From JBBRLA01 sp038231615 (GTDB lineage Bacteria; Myxococcota_A; Polyangia; Palsa-1104; JAEUJZ01), in contig JBBRLA010000545.1 in the NCBI GenBank assembly GCA_038231615.1, forward strand, positions 1 through 6,047: DNA of 6,047 nucleotides, read 5' to 3'. Below are positions 1-5,340 of the stretch, one piece after another; position 1 is the first letter of the stretch, and the number at the start of each line of letters is the position of its first letter. The position numbers and the translations under genes are program-made. A model generated the notes under the pieces. It was not told where the DNA came from. It saw nothing but the letters and a program-made list of their open reading frames with translations, and did not search any database.

Positions 1-426
1 CAGGCCCTCGCGAGCATCCTTTCGTGGCGCGAGGCGTCGCCATCGCCGAACCTGCTGGCGCCGGTGGATCTGGATGCCGCCGCCGAAAGCTGGCCGGTGG
101 CTGCCGCGGACGCCGTGGTGTGCATCAACATGATCCACATCGCGCCGCCTGCCGCCTGTGAGGGGCTCCTCCGCGGCGCCGGGCGGGTGCTGCCCGAAGG
201 CGGAGTGCTTTGTCTTTATGGTCCTTTCCGCAGGCACGGCAAGCACACCGCGCCCAGCAACGAAGAATTCGACCAGTCCCTGAAAAGACGCGACCCTTTC
301 TGGGGCGTCCGCGACCTGGAAACGGTGGCCGAAGCAGCCGTGGCGCACGGACTGACCCTTTCCGAAGTGGTGCCGATGCCGGCCAACAACTTGTCGGTGG
401 TGTTTCAGCACCACGCAGCCAGGTGA
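1..426 (+). CDS. DUF938 family SAM-dependent methyltransferase, C-terminal part
   Basis: The reading frame is open from the first base of the window and ends at TGA 424-426, leaving 141 residues of a protein that starts upstream. The fragment contains INMIHIAP (from about 123), a glycine-rich turn LPEGGVLCLYGPFRR, then GKHTAPSNEEFDQSL, RDPFWGVRDLE and a closing MPANNLSVVFQ. This run of motifs is typical of DUF938 proteins, a class I Rossmann-fold methyltransferase family found mainly in proteobacteria whose substrate is not established. The N-terminal SAM-binding glycine motif lies outside the window. A GTG at 64 could be taken as a start, but family similarity continues upstream of it, so it is internal. 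The gene is tail to tail with the metallo-beta-lactamase, 53 bp apart. Family assignment is confident; biological role is unknown. Confidence 0.88.
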   Translation, partial: QALASILSWREASPSPNLLAPVDLDAAAESWPVAAADAVVCINMIHIAPPAACEGLLRGAGRVLPEGGVLCLYGPFRRHGKHTAPSNEEFDQSLKRRDPFWGVRDLETVAEAAVAHGLTLSEVVPMPANNLSVVFQHHAAR

Positions 427-479
427 TCCCGCTGTGCGACCCGGCGATCCAACCGGGCTACCCGCCTGATCGCTGATGC
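427..479. terminator. Possible weak hairpin between converging gene ends
   Basis: Between the two facing stop codons, CCCGG at 440-444 can pair with CCGGG at 453-457 across an 8-base loop. There is no T tract on either strand, so an intrinsic terminator for the two convergent genes is possible but poorly supported. Confidence 0.2.
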
Positions 480-1406
480 TCATGGAGCCGGGCGGCTTTC
501 TTCCAGAAGCCGTTTATCGAGTCGTCTGGCCGCGTCCGCCGCATACGCCTGACAACCCTTCGGGTTGATGAAGGGGTCCGGTCCAGCGGGCTGCGCTGCC
601 CGCCGCGTCTGCTTGTCATCCAGGTCCGTGAAGCTCGGATGCACAGAGACGATCAGGTCGCATGGCAGCGCCGCCACCTTGGCGATGCTCTGGCGAAACG
701 CCTGACTGATGCCTGGCGACGCCCCTTCGCCGCCGAACCGGTAGCCGGGCGCCGAGACCGGGTTCAGGCTGTCCGCATAGACCACATTCAGGCAGCGGGC
801 CTGCTCGCAGCTCCGCCAGCTCCAGGTGGTGCTGCCCGGGGTGTGACCGGGCGTGAGGTGCGCGGTGACCGCGATCGGTCCGACGCGCACGACCTCGCGG
901 TCTTGCACGACCTTCACCTTTTGCACGGGTGGGAAGGCGTTGGCCTGGTGCCCGAACGCAAACTGCGGATCGTCGTCGGTCGGTTCGCCTCGCGAAAGGG
1001 CCCGCGCCCCGGCGGCGCTGGCTGCCACTACGGCACGGCTGGTGCGTTGCAGCGCCGCGATCCCGCCGGCGTGGTCGAAGTGGGCGTGCGAGTTGAGGAT
1101 CAGGTGCACATCCTGGGTGCAGAACCCGAGCTTGCGGATGTTGCCATCGATGAGCGAGGCGGACTGCGGCAGCCCCCCATCGAGCAGGATGTGACCCTGG
1201 TCCGAGGTGATCAGCACCGCCGAAAGCCCGGCCACGCCGACGTAGTAGCTGTTTCCGAAGAGCCGGAAGGGCTCGCGGGGGGCGTTCCATTCGGCGCAGG
1301 AGGCACAGGCGATGGGTGGATCAGGGCGCAAAGACGGCGCCGGGGCGTCGGTCAGGGCCAGGGCAAGGGCAAGGGTGGCGAGGGCGGGCAGGGGTGATAT
1401 GATCAT
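480..1406 (-). CDS. Subclass B3 metallo-beta-lactamase, exported
   Basis: This 308-residue protein is a secreted MBL-fold hydrolase with the full subclass B3 ligand set. HAHFDH at residues 107-112 supplies His107, His109, Asp111 and His112. His188 lies in LTPGHTPGSTTW and His256 in VSVHPSF. These correspond to standard BBL positions 116, 118, 120, 121, 196 and 263. Ser213 in YADSLNPVS replaces the Cys221 of B1/B2 enzymes, the B3 hallmark. Cys249 and Cys285 fit the B3 disulfide (BBL 256-290), and Cys200/Cys205 may form another. Known B3 enzymes (L1, FEZ-1, CAU-1 type) hydrolyse penicillins, cephalosporins and carbapenems in the periplasm with two zinc ions. A hydrophobic N-terminus (residues 1-20) suggests a signal peptide, though it lacks Lys/Arg. 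ATG 1406 is the first ATG after an in-frame stop at 1425-1427; no clear Shine-Dalgarno is seen. It is divergent from the NTF2-like gene. Some B3-like proteins are not active lactamases, so activity is inferred. Confidence 0.92.
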   Translation of the reverse strand: MIISPLPALATLALALALTDAPAPSLRPDPPIACASCAEWNAPREPFRLFGNSYYVGVAGLSAVLITSDQGHILLDGGLPQSASLIDGNIRKLGFCTQDVHLILNSHAHFDHAGGIAALQRTSRAVVAASAAGARALSRGEPTDDDPQFAFGHQANAFPPVQKVKVVQDREVVRVGPIAVTAHLTPGHTPGSTTWSWRSCEQARCLNVVYADSLNPVSAPGYRFGGEGASPGISQAFRQSIAKVAALPCDLIVSVHPSFTDLDDKQTRRAAQPAGPDPFINPKGCQAYAADAARRLDKRLLEESRPAP

Positions 1407-1562
1407 GGGGCAGGTCAGGACAATCTAAGCAGCTTTTTGCGCATCGTGGTAAAGAAGCCTGGCGGTCATCGTGGGCTCAGCGGTTCGCGAAACATCGTGC
1501 TCCGACCCAGGCTGAACTAAAAGAGGCTTCTCGGTTGCACCGCGGCAGGCAGGCGATTATGC
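1407..1562. other. Divergent intergenic region
   Basis: These 156 bp separate the divergently transcribed lactamase and NTF2-like genes and must carry both promoters. The NTF2-side promoter candidate is listed separately. On the lactamase side, the AT-richer stretch around 1420-1440 (complement contains TTAGATT) could hold a -10 element, but no well-spaced -35 is evident. I see no palindromic operator, and no LysR-type or AmpR-like regulator gene is in the window. Confidence 0.4.
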
Positions 1563-1563
1563 A
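1535..1563 (+). promoter_or_regulatory. Candidate sigma70 promoter for the NTF2-like gene
   Basis: TTGCAC (1535-1540) and TATGCA (1558-1563) are separated by exactly 17 bp and resemble -35 and -10 hexamers. The predicted transcription start, near 1569-1571, would fall on or beside the second in-frame ATG (1569), implying a leaderless or nearly leaderless mRNA. This is a motif match only. Confidence 0.35.
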
Positions 1564-2081
1564 TGGACATGACCTTTGCTAAGCGATTGATGTTTTCGGC
1601 CTTGCTCGCGGCCCTGGTCCTCTTGCCCGTGTTCGGGCCCGCTTCTTTGGCGCGGGCCGAGGGCCAGACCGAGGTCGCAAGGACCCGGGACCAGGCCGAG
1701 TCCGCGACCGAGTCCAAGATCCGGGCCGTGCTGGACGGGCAGGTCGCCGCCTGGAACCGCGGGGACCTGGTCGGCTACATGGCCGGGTACTGGAAGTCCC
1801 CTGACCTTTCGTTCTACTCCAGCGGAACCGTCACCACCGGCTGGCAGCCCACCCTTTTCCGCTATCGCCAGCGCTACCAGGGCGAGGGCCGCGAGATGGG
1901 CCAGCTGACCTTCGGCGAGGTCCAGATCCTGCCCCTCTCGGAAAACGCGGCCGTGGTGCGCGGACACTGGTCGCTGCGCATGTCCCGGCTGGGGAAAGAG
2001 CCCCGCGGCCTCTTCACCGTGGTGATGAAGCGCCTGCCCGAGGGCTGGCGCATCGTCCACGACCATTCTTCGGGCGAGTGA
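1563..2081 (+). CDS. Exported NTF2/SnoaL-like (DUF4440-type) small protein
   Basis: This 172-residue protein has an N-terminal signal peptide: a basic start with Lys7 and Arg8, a hydrophobic core at about 9-25, and likely cleavage after Ala-Arg-Ala near residue 32. A single cone-shaped NTF2-like domain follows at about 50-170. Family-typical points are VAAWNRGDL at 61-69, the YWKSPDLSFYSSG stretch at 76-88, GWQPTLFRYRQRY at 93-105, EGREMGQL at 108-115, and the closing GWRIVHDHSS at 161-170, the usual last strand of DUF4440/SnoaL-like proteins. The fold covers small enzymes and ligand-binding proteins, so no reaction can be assigned; the leader places it in the periplasm or outside. ATG 1563 is used, but ATG 1569 (residue 3) is equally possible given the promoter position. 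The gene is divergent from the lactamase; a joint role is not shown. The downstream 400 bp hold no intact gene. Confidence 0.85.
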   Translation: MDMTFAKRLMFSALLAALVLLPVFGPASLARAEGQTEVARTRDQAESATESKIRAVLDGQVAAWNRGDLVGYMAGYWKSPDLSFYSSGTVTTGWQPTLFRYRQRYQGEGREMGQLTFGEVQILPLSENAAVVRGHWSLRMSRLGKEPRGLFTVVMKRLPEGWRIVHDHSSGE

Positions 2082-2342
2082 TGCGCAGCGGGAATCCTCG
2101 AGGCAGAGGCGGTCCTTCAAGACCCCGGAACAGGAAGCCCGCGCCATCGCCGAGCGCCAGGGATGCGGTCGATCCCACCAAGGTACCCCGCGACGCCTCT
2201 TTCGACGAGATCCTGCGGGCTGGAGATCATCGACGGGAACGGCGGCGGCGACGGCGTGCGTTTTCGCGAACGGCGAAGTCGGCCTGGTCCCTGATCCGTT
2301 CGTGGCCAAAGAAGCGGCTGTCGCCTGGGCGCCGGGGCGGCG
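2082..2342. other. Gene-free stretch, probably decayed sequence
   Basis: No frame here gives a protein I recognise. Fragments look coding in different frames: SFKTPEQEARAIAERQG in one, LEIIDGNGGGDGVRF in a second, and CVFANGEVGLVPDPFVAKE in the first again. That pattern could mean an eroded gene with several indels. An open frame starting at 2078 runs through the region and on into ydcF, but it is very Arg/Pro-rich, switches out of frame with the real downstream gene, and is judged spurious. The clear relic of a PIN toxin begins just after. Confidence 0.35.
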
Positions 2343-2476
2343 GTGGGGTCAGACAGGCTGCCCTTCTACGACCGGCCGCTATCGATCGAAGCGCTACCTA
2401 TCGCCCTCGCCGCCGTTCCTGGTATGAACTGCCTGCTGACCTGGAACTGCAGGCGCCGCCTGGCGATCTCGCCGAG
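2343..2476 (+). pseudogene. Remnant of a PIN-domain (VapC-like) toxin
   Basis: In the frame of position 2343, residues encoded at about 2391-2462 read ALPIALAAVPGMNCLLTWNC followed by RRRLA. This closely resembles the conserved C-terminal PIN segment DALHIALAAVHGMDYLLTWNCRHLA of a common VapC-type toxin family, with the expected acidic residue and His altered. Just upstream, a neighbouring frame (about 2360-2385) reads LLRPAAID, which fits the preceding helix, so a one-base frameshift near 2385 is likely. The N-terminal two thirds of a PIN domain, including the first catalytic Asp and the Glu, are not visible, and similarity stops within about 20 bp of the ydcF start. I read it as a dead fragment left by deletion and frameshift. 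The match is from remembered family motifs, not from a database search. Confidence 0.55.
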
Positions 2477-2481
2477 CTACA

Positions 2482-3276
2482 ATGTCTTGCGTGCCAAACC
2501 CCAGCAAATCTTCCGCCGCGGCCAGCGGCTCGCGCATCCTGCGGGACGCTTTTGTCTTTGCCATGGCTTGCCTTATCCTCGCCCCGGCGCTGGTGCTCTT
2601 TCCCCGTGCCGCAGCGGGTGTCCTGTGCTTCTGGCTGCTGGCCTTTTTCACCCCGCTGCCGGCAGCGATCCTCCGTCGGCTGGACCACCCCGAACATCGC
2701 CGGCGCGGCCCTGCGCGCATCGCAGTCCTGGCCGGGGGCTTCTCCAGCAGCGGCCAGCTTAGCGAGCGCACCCACCGGCGGCTGCGCTACGGCATCGAGC
2801 TGGCCCATACCAGCGGCGCCGAGTTGATCCTCTGCGGCGGCGCTCTCTCCAACGAGCGCACCGAGGCCGAGGCGATGGCGGGCCTGGCCCGCGACCTGGG
2901 CTTCGCTGGCCCGCTGCTCATCGAGCCATGCTCGCGCTCCACCGTGGAGAATCTCCTTTGCCTGTCCCGCTTTCCCGCATCCGCCGCCGCGCCGGAACAC
3001 CAGCCCATCCTCGTGGTGACCTGCCCGCAGCACCTTCCCCGGGTGCGGCGCATCGCTCGCGCCGTCACCCTCACGCCGCCCCCGATGCGCCTCCTGCCAG
3101 TGGCCTACCCGGTGGAGCGGCTGCCGGCCGGGCCCGGCGGTCGCCTGGCCCTGGCCGCGGAATGCCTTTACGAGTGCCTGGTCTACTCCTGGCTGACGCT
3201 GCGGGTGGGCCTGTCCCAGGCCCGCCTGCTCCGCCCCCTCTCCGCCCTCGATCGGCCGCATCTCTTCAAAAAGTAG
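2482..3276 (+). CDS. YdcF/DUF218 family membrane protein
   Basis: This 264-residue protein has two predicted transmembrane helices near the N-terminus (about 22-40 and 43-63), a basic loop (RRLDHPEHRRR), and a DUF218 domain from about 78 to 245. Family features are RIAVLAGGFSSSGQLSERTHRRLRYG in residues 79-104, the ILCGG strand end at 116-120, ERTEAEAMAGLARDLG at 125-140, the STVENLLCLSR helix at 153-163, and VVTCPQHLPRVRRIAR at 178-193. DUF218 proteins include YdcF, SanA and ElyC; members are implicated in cell-envelope integrity and lipid-carrier or peptidoglycan metabolism, but the reaction is not established. ATG 2482 is the first start after in-frame stops (the nearest at 2437-2439); no convincing Shine-Dalgarno precedes it. 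Its last 11 bp overlap the convergent glycosyltransferase gene. Fold assignment is confident; a more exact subfamily name is not justified. Confidence 0.85.
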   Translation: MSCVPNPSKSSAAASGSRILRDAFVFAMACLILAPALVLFPRAAAGVLCFWLLAFFTPLPAAILRRLDHPEHRRRGPARIAVLAGGFSSSGQLSERTHRRLRYGIELAHTSGAELILCGGALSNERTEAEAMAGLARDLGFAGPLLIEPCSRSTVENLLCLSRFPASAAAPEHQPILVVTCPQHLPRVRRIARAVTLTPPPMRLLPVAYPVERLPAGPGGRLALAAECLYECLVYSWLTLRVGLSQARLLRPLSALDRPHLFKK

Positions 3277-4372
3277 CCGAAAGCTCGACCAGGGCGGCGG
3301 CGGCGGCGGCGCAGGGCGAGAGCGCGAAGACCTGCCGGGCATAGGACAGCGCCGCCCCCCGCTGCCCCTTGTCCCGGGCCTGCTCCCGGGCCTGGCACAG
3401 CAGCTCGACCAAGCGTTGCCGCGCCTCCGCCAGCACCGCCTCGCTTTCGTTGGTCTGCTGCCGCGCCGCCACCTGCGCCGCCGCCTGGTACGCATCCACC
3501 AGCTGGCCCGCACCCATCAGGCGATCTCGCCGGGCGATCAGCTCTTCGATCGAAGTGGGCGAAATGGGCGAAATGGGCGCCTTGGCCTGCCGCGCCGAGA
3601 GCCCCCCCGGGCTCAGCCGGGACAGCGCCACGTACCGATCGCAGAACGCCAGGCGCACCCCGGCGCGCTCCATGCGCTGGTGCAGGTCCCAGTCCTCGCC
3701 GTAGCGCAGGTCCGGGCGATAAAGGTCCTCCAGCCCCACCGCCTCCAGCGCCCCGCGCGTATAAAGGACCGTCTGGTTGTGGATGTAATTCACCTTGCCC
3801 AGGTCCCCCGGGCGAAAGCCCCCGCGCCGGGCCCGTTCCCACAGGCTACCCCCTGGGCGATGGCTTGCGAAGGGGCGCTCGTGGTCCCCCGCCCCCTCGG
3901 GCAAAAGGAACCCTTCGGGGCTGATGTCCTGCGACCGGCCATGGGCCAGCCCCGCCCCGGACGCCTCGCGCAGCGTCTCGGCCAGCGCCTGCAGCTTCCA
4001 CGGCAGCGCCAGATCGTCCGAGTCCTGGTGCGAGAAGGCGTCGCACCCGATCTGATAGAGCGCCCGCAGTCCCGCCCCCCGGGCCGCGGAGACATGCTGG
4101 TTGGGCTGGCGGATCAGCAAGACCGACCCCGCGGGAGAAAGATCGCACACCTCCCCCGAGAGGCGGTCCTCAACCCGCAGGAGCTGCTCGGCGTAGCGCC
4201 CCAGCAGGTGTTCATAAGTACCGTCGGTAGAGCCGTCGTCCACCACGGCGATGACCACCCGCAGGTCACCCGCCTGGCAGAGCAGAGAGTCAAGGGTCAG
4301 GGAAACCAGAGCGCGCCGGTTGTGGACCGGGACGGCGACGCCAATTCGAAGGGGCATGGCAAGCGTAGTCAT
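3266..4372 (-). CDS. Family 2 glycosyltransferase with helical C-terminal extension
   Basis: The 368-residue protein, numbered from ATG 4372, is a GT-A fold glycosyltransferase. The first strand RIGVAVPVHNRR sits at about 9-20. VVDDGSTDGT at 43-52 supplies the nucleotide-binding Asp45/Asp46. QPNQHVSAARGAGL at 89-102 is the usual N-x-G-x-x-x-A-R-N-x-G helix variant. HQDSDD at 115-120 carries the metal-binding DxD, and YGEDWDLHQRM at 224-234 contains the ED catalytic-base motif. Such enzymes transfer a sugar from an NDP-sugar to an acceptor in polysaccharide, lipid or protein glycosylation at the cytoplasmic face; the acceptor is unknown. Residues 273-368 form an Ala/Gln/Arg-rich helical tail that may be TPR-like, joined by a short PISPISP linker. 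No transmembrane helix is seen. Start is uncertain: ATG 4372 or ATG 4357 both fit, a GTG at 4426 is less likely, and none has a Shine-Dalgarno. The 3' end overlaps ydcF by 11 bp. It stands alone rather than in a glycan cluster. Confidence 0.87.
   Translation of the reverse strand: MTTLAMPLRIGVAVPVHNRRALVSLTLDSLLCQAGDLRVVIAVVDDGSTDGTYEHLLGRYAEQLLRVEDRLSGEVCDLSPAGSVLLIRQPNQHVSAARGAGLRALYQIGCDAFSHQDSDDLALPWKLQALAETLREASGAGLAHGRSQDISPEGFLLPEGAGDHERPFASHRPGGSLWERARRGGFRPGDLGKVNYIHNQTVLYTRGALEAVGLEDLYRPDLRYGEDWDLHQRMERAGVRLAFCDRYVALSRLSPGGLSARQAKAPISPISPTSIEELIARRDRLMGAGQLVDAYQAAAQVAARQQTNESEAVLAEARQRLVELLCQAREQARDKGQRGAALSYARQVFALSPCAAAAAALVELSATF
3556..3579 (-). repeat. Short 9-bp tandem repeat inside the glycosyltransferase gene
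   Basis: TGGGCGAAA occurs at 3556-3564 and 3565-3573, and a third partial copy TGGGCG follows at 3574-3579. The unit is a multiple of three, so copy changes stay in frame. On the coding strand it writes the PISPISP linker between the catalytic domain and the helical tail. Confidence 0.8.
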
Positions 4373-4605
4373 CAGAATGAATGCAGTGTACTCATTCGCC
4401 GCGCTGACGCCACTTGCCGATAGCACAAGCCAGGTTTGCGGCTGCTACCCCACCCAGGGCGGTCGGCGGGGCGAGGCGATGGCCCTTCCGCGCGCGCCGC
4501 CGGCCTGGGCGGCTCTGTCGCCCTGCCTGCTGTCACTCCTACCTGAAGATGGTTGTCTGTCCTGTCTTGCCCCTCGGCCCACCTCCCCCGGCCGGCTGTC
4601 CCCCG

Positions 4606-4738
4606 CCGGAATCTCCGGTCCTCAATCAGCGGGCTTGACCCGCCCTGCCCGGAGGCTGATCCCCCCTGAGCGGCAGGGGGGTCTGGGGGGTACATGTCAG
4701 GGGGACACAGGGCCGCTGGGATGTAAGTCAGCGGTACC
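4606..4738. repeat. Cluster of inverted repeats (REP-like or regulatory)
   Basis: Successive pairings are seen. CCGGA/TCCGG lies at 4606-4618. ATCAGC (4625-4630) pairs with GCTGAT (4655-4660). GCGGG (4629-4633) pairs with CCCGC (4639-4643) as a partly exclusive alternative. CCCCCCTG (4661-4668) pairs perfectly with CAGGGGGG (4674-4681) over a 5-base loop. CCGCTG (4713-4718) pairs with CAGCGG (4729-4734), bracketed by GGTAC (4689-4693) and GTACC (4734-4738). None has a T tract, so a plain terminator is unlikely. The layout recalls intergenic palindromic repeats, but repetition elsewhere in the genome cannot be seen from this window. Confidence 0.5.
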
Positions 4739-4981
4739 TCGGGACCCGTGTGCCCGATCGGCGGTTCGAGGGCGAGATTTTGTTTCCTTTGTTACGGACG
4801 CAATGAGTGGTGATCAGGGAAGCGAGATGGGGAGTGCCGCTCGCGGGTAGCTCAAGCCAGCTTCAGTGGCCAAATACCCGCCCGCATTTTTCCTACGCTC
4901 CGGACCTTCGTGGTCGATGGAGGGCATGCGAGCGACTTAGCATAGAGTGGGAGGATGGGCAACAAATCGGGGCCATGACTT

Positions 4982-4998
4982 GGAGGGGTCCCCCCTCC
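4982..4998. promoter_or_regulatory. Palindrome next to the vapB promoter, possible operator
   Basis: GGAGGGG (4982-4988) and CCCCTCC (4992-4998) form a perfect 7-bp inverted repeat with a 3-base centre, ending 10 bp before the candidate -35. VapB-type antitoxins commonly repress their own operons by binding palindromes at the promoter, so this is a reasonable operator candidate. No binding evidence exists, and GC-rich palindromes are common in this region. Confidence 0.3.
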
Positions 4999-5008
4999 CG
5001 GCCCCTGC

Positions 5009-5037
5009 TTGCGAGATGGGACCAGTCGGACTATCGT
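5009..5037 (+). promoter_or_regulatory. Candidate sigma70 promoter of the toxin-antitoxin operon
   Basis: TTGCGA (5009-5014) and TATCGT (5032-5037) are spaced by 17 bp. Only six bases separate the -10 from the antitoxin ATG at 5044, so transcription would start at about the initiation codon and give a leaderless mRNA. Confidence 0.45.
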
Positions 5038-5043
5038 TTGAAG

Positions 5044-5340
5044 ATGACAGCCAAGCAGAAAGCCCTCGATGTCATCTCGTCCCTGCCGGACAGTGCCGCC
5101 CCGCAGGACATCGTGAGCCTTCTGATCAACATCTACCGGATCAAGCAAGGACTTGCCGACAAAGGCGAACTGTCGCGCGCCTCCGAAGGGAATGAGAGCG
5201 AGGCCGAGATTCAGTTTTCCGCGGCTGCGCAGGTAAAAGCCTGGCGCCAACTCGCGGGACAGTGGCAATCAGACAGCCCCTCCGAGGAGATTGATGCCAT
5301 CTACGCAGCGCGGACTCCGGGTCGTGAGATCGATCTGTGA
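5044..5340 (+). CDS. vapB: VapB-like antitoxin
   Basis: This 98-residue acidic protein lies directly upstream of a VapC toxin, and its TGA stop overlaps the toxin GTG in GTGA, the classic translationally coupled order of type II modules. The N-terminal part KQKALDVISSLPDSAAPQDIVSLL, then the IYRIKQGLADKGE helix (residues 4-42), resembles the compact N-terminal segment of antitoxins that pair with PIN or RelE toxins. Residues 43-60 form an acidic, probably flexible linker. The C-terminal part, with WRQLAGQW at 67-74 and AIYAARTPGREIDL at 85-98, resembles the toxin-binding tails of VapB proteins. The expected role is to bind and neutralise VapC and to repress the operon. I chose ATG 5044 because family-like sequence begins there; the frame stays open upstream to GTG 4807, but that extension looks non-coding. 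The exact antitoxin family is not certain. Confidence 0.75.
   Translation: MTAKQKALDVISSLPDSAAPQDIVSLLINIYRIKQGLADKGELSRASEGNESEAEIQFSAAAQVKAWRQLAGQWQSDSPSEEIDAIYAARTPGREIDL

Larger units (their letters stand above)
4373..5008. other. Gene-free intergenic region rich in GC hairpins
   Basis: About 640 bp separate the glycosyltransferase start from the toxin-antitoxin promoter. I find no convincing coding frame on either strand; long open frames here are low-complexity Pro/Arg/Gly products of base composition. The stretch 4600-4740 is packed with inverted repeats (listed separately), and 4777-4797 is an unusually T-rich patch for this window. TACACT on the minus strand (complement of 4387-4392) could be a -10 for the glycosyltransferase, 12 bp from ATG 4372, but a good -35 is lacking. 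A TTCGAG at 4765-4770 resembles a tRNA T-loop, but no acceptor or anticodon arms fit around it. Confidence 0.5.

Noticed and set aside
639..1397. Long plus-strand open frame (252 codons) across the lactamase gene
   Set aside because: Antisense shadow of the metallo-beta-lactamase in GC-rich DNA; the minus-strand frame carries the complete B3 motif set.
2343..2357. GGGGTCAGACAGG as a possible REP-associated transposase repeat
   Set aside because: Only a short resemblance, no paired copy in the window and no transposase gene.
2078..2827. 249-codon plus-strand open frame after the NTF2-like gene
   Set aside because: Arg/Pro-rich composition with no motif, and it overlaps 346 bp of ydcF in another frame.
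2398..3513. 371-codon minus-strand frame opposite ydcF
   Set aside because: Antisense to a gene with clear DUF218 motifs and to the end of the glycosyltransferase; low-complexity Arg/Gly/Ala product.
3416..4423. 335-codon plus-strand frame opposite the glycosyltransferase
   Set aside because: Shadow of the GT2 coding strand, which carries DDGS, DxDD and ED motifs in order.
4755..4800. tRNA-like T-loop (GGTTCGAGG)
   Set aside because: No anticodon arm, D arm or 7-bp acceptor stem can be built around it.
4807..5043. N-terminal extension of the antitoxin to GTG 4807
   Set aside because: The extension would run through the candidate promoter and palindrome and does not resemble antitoxin sequence; ATG 5044 begins the family-like part.
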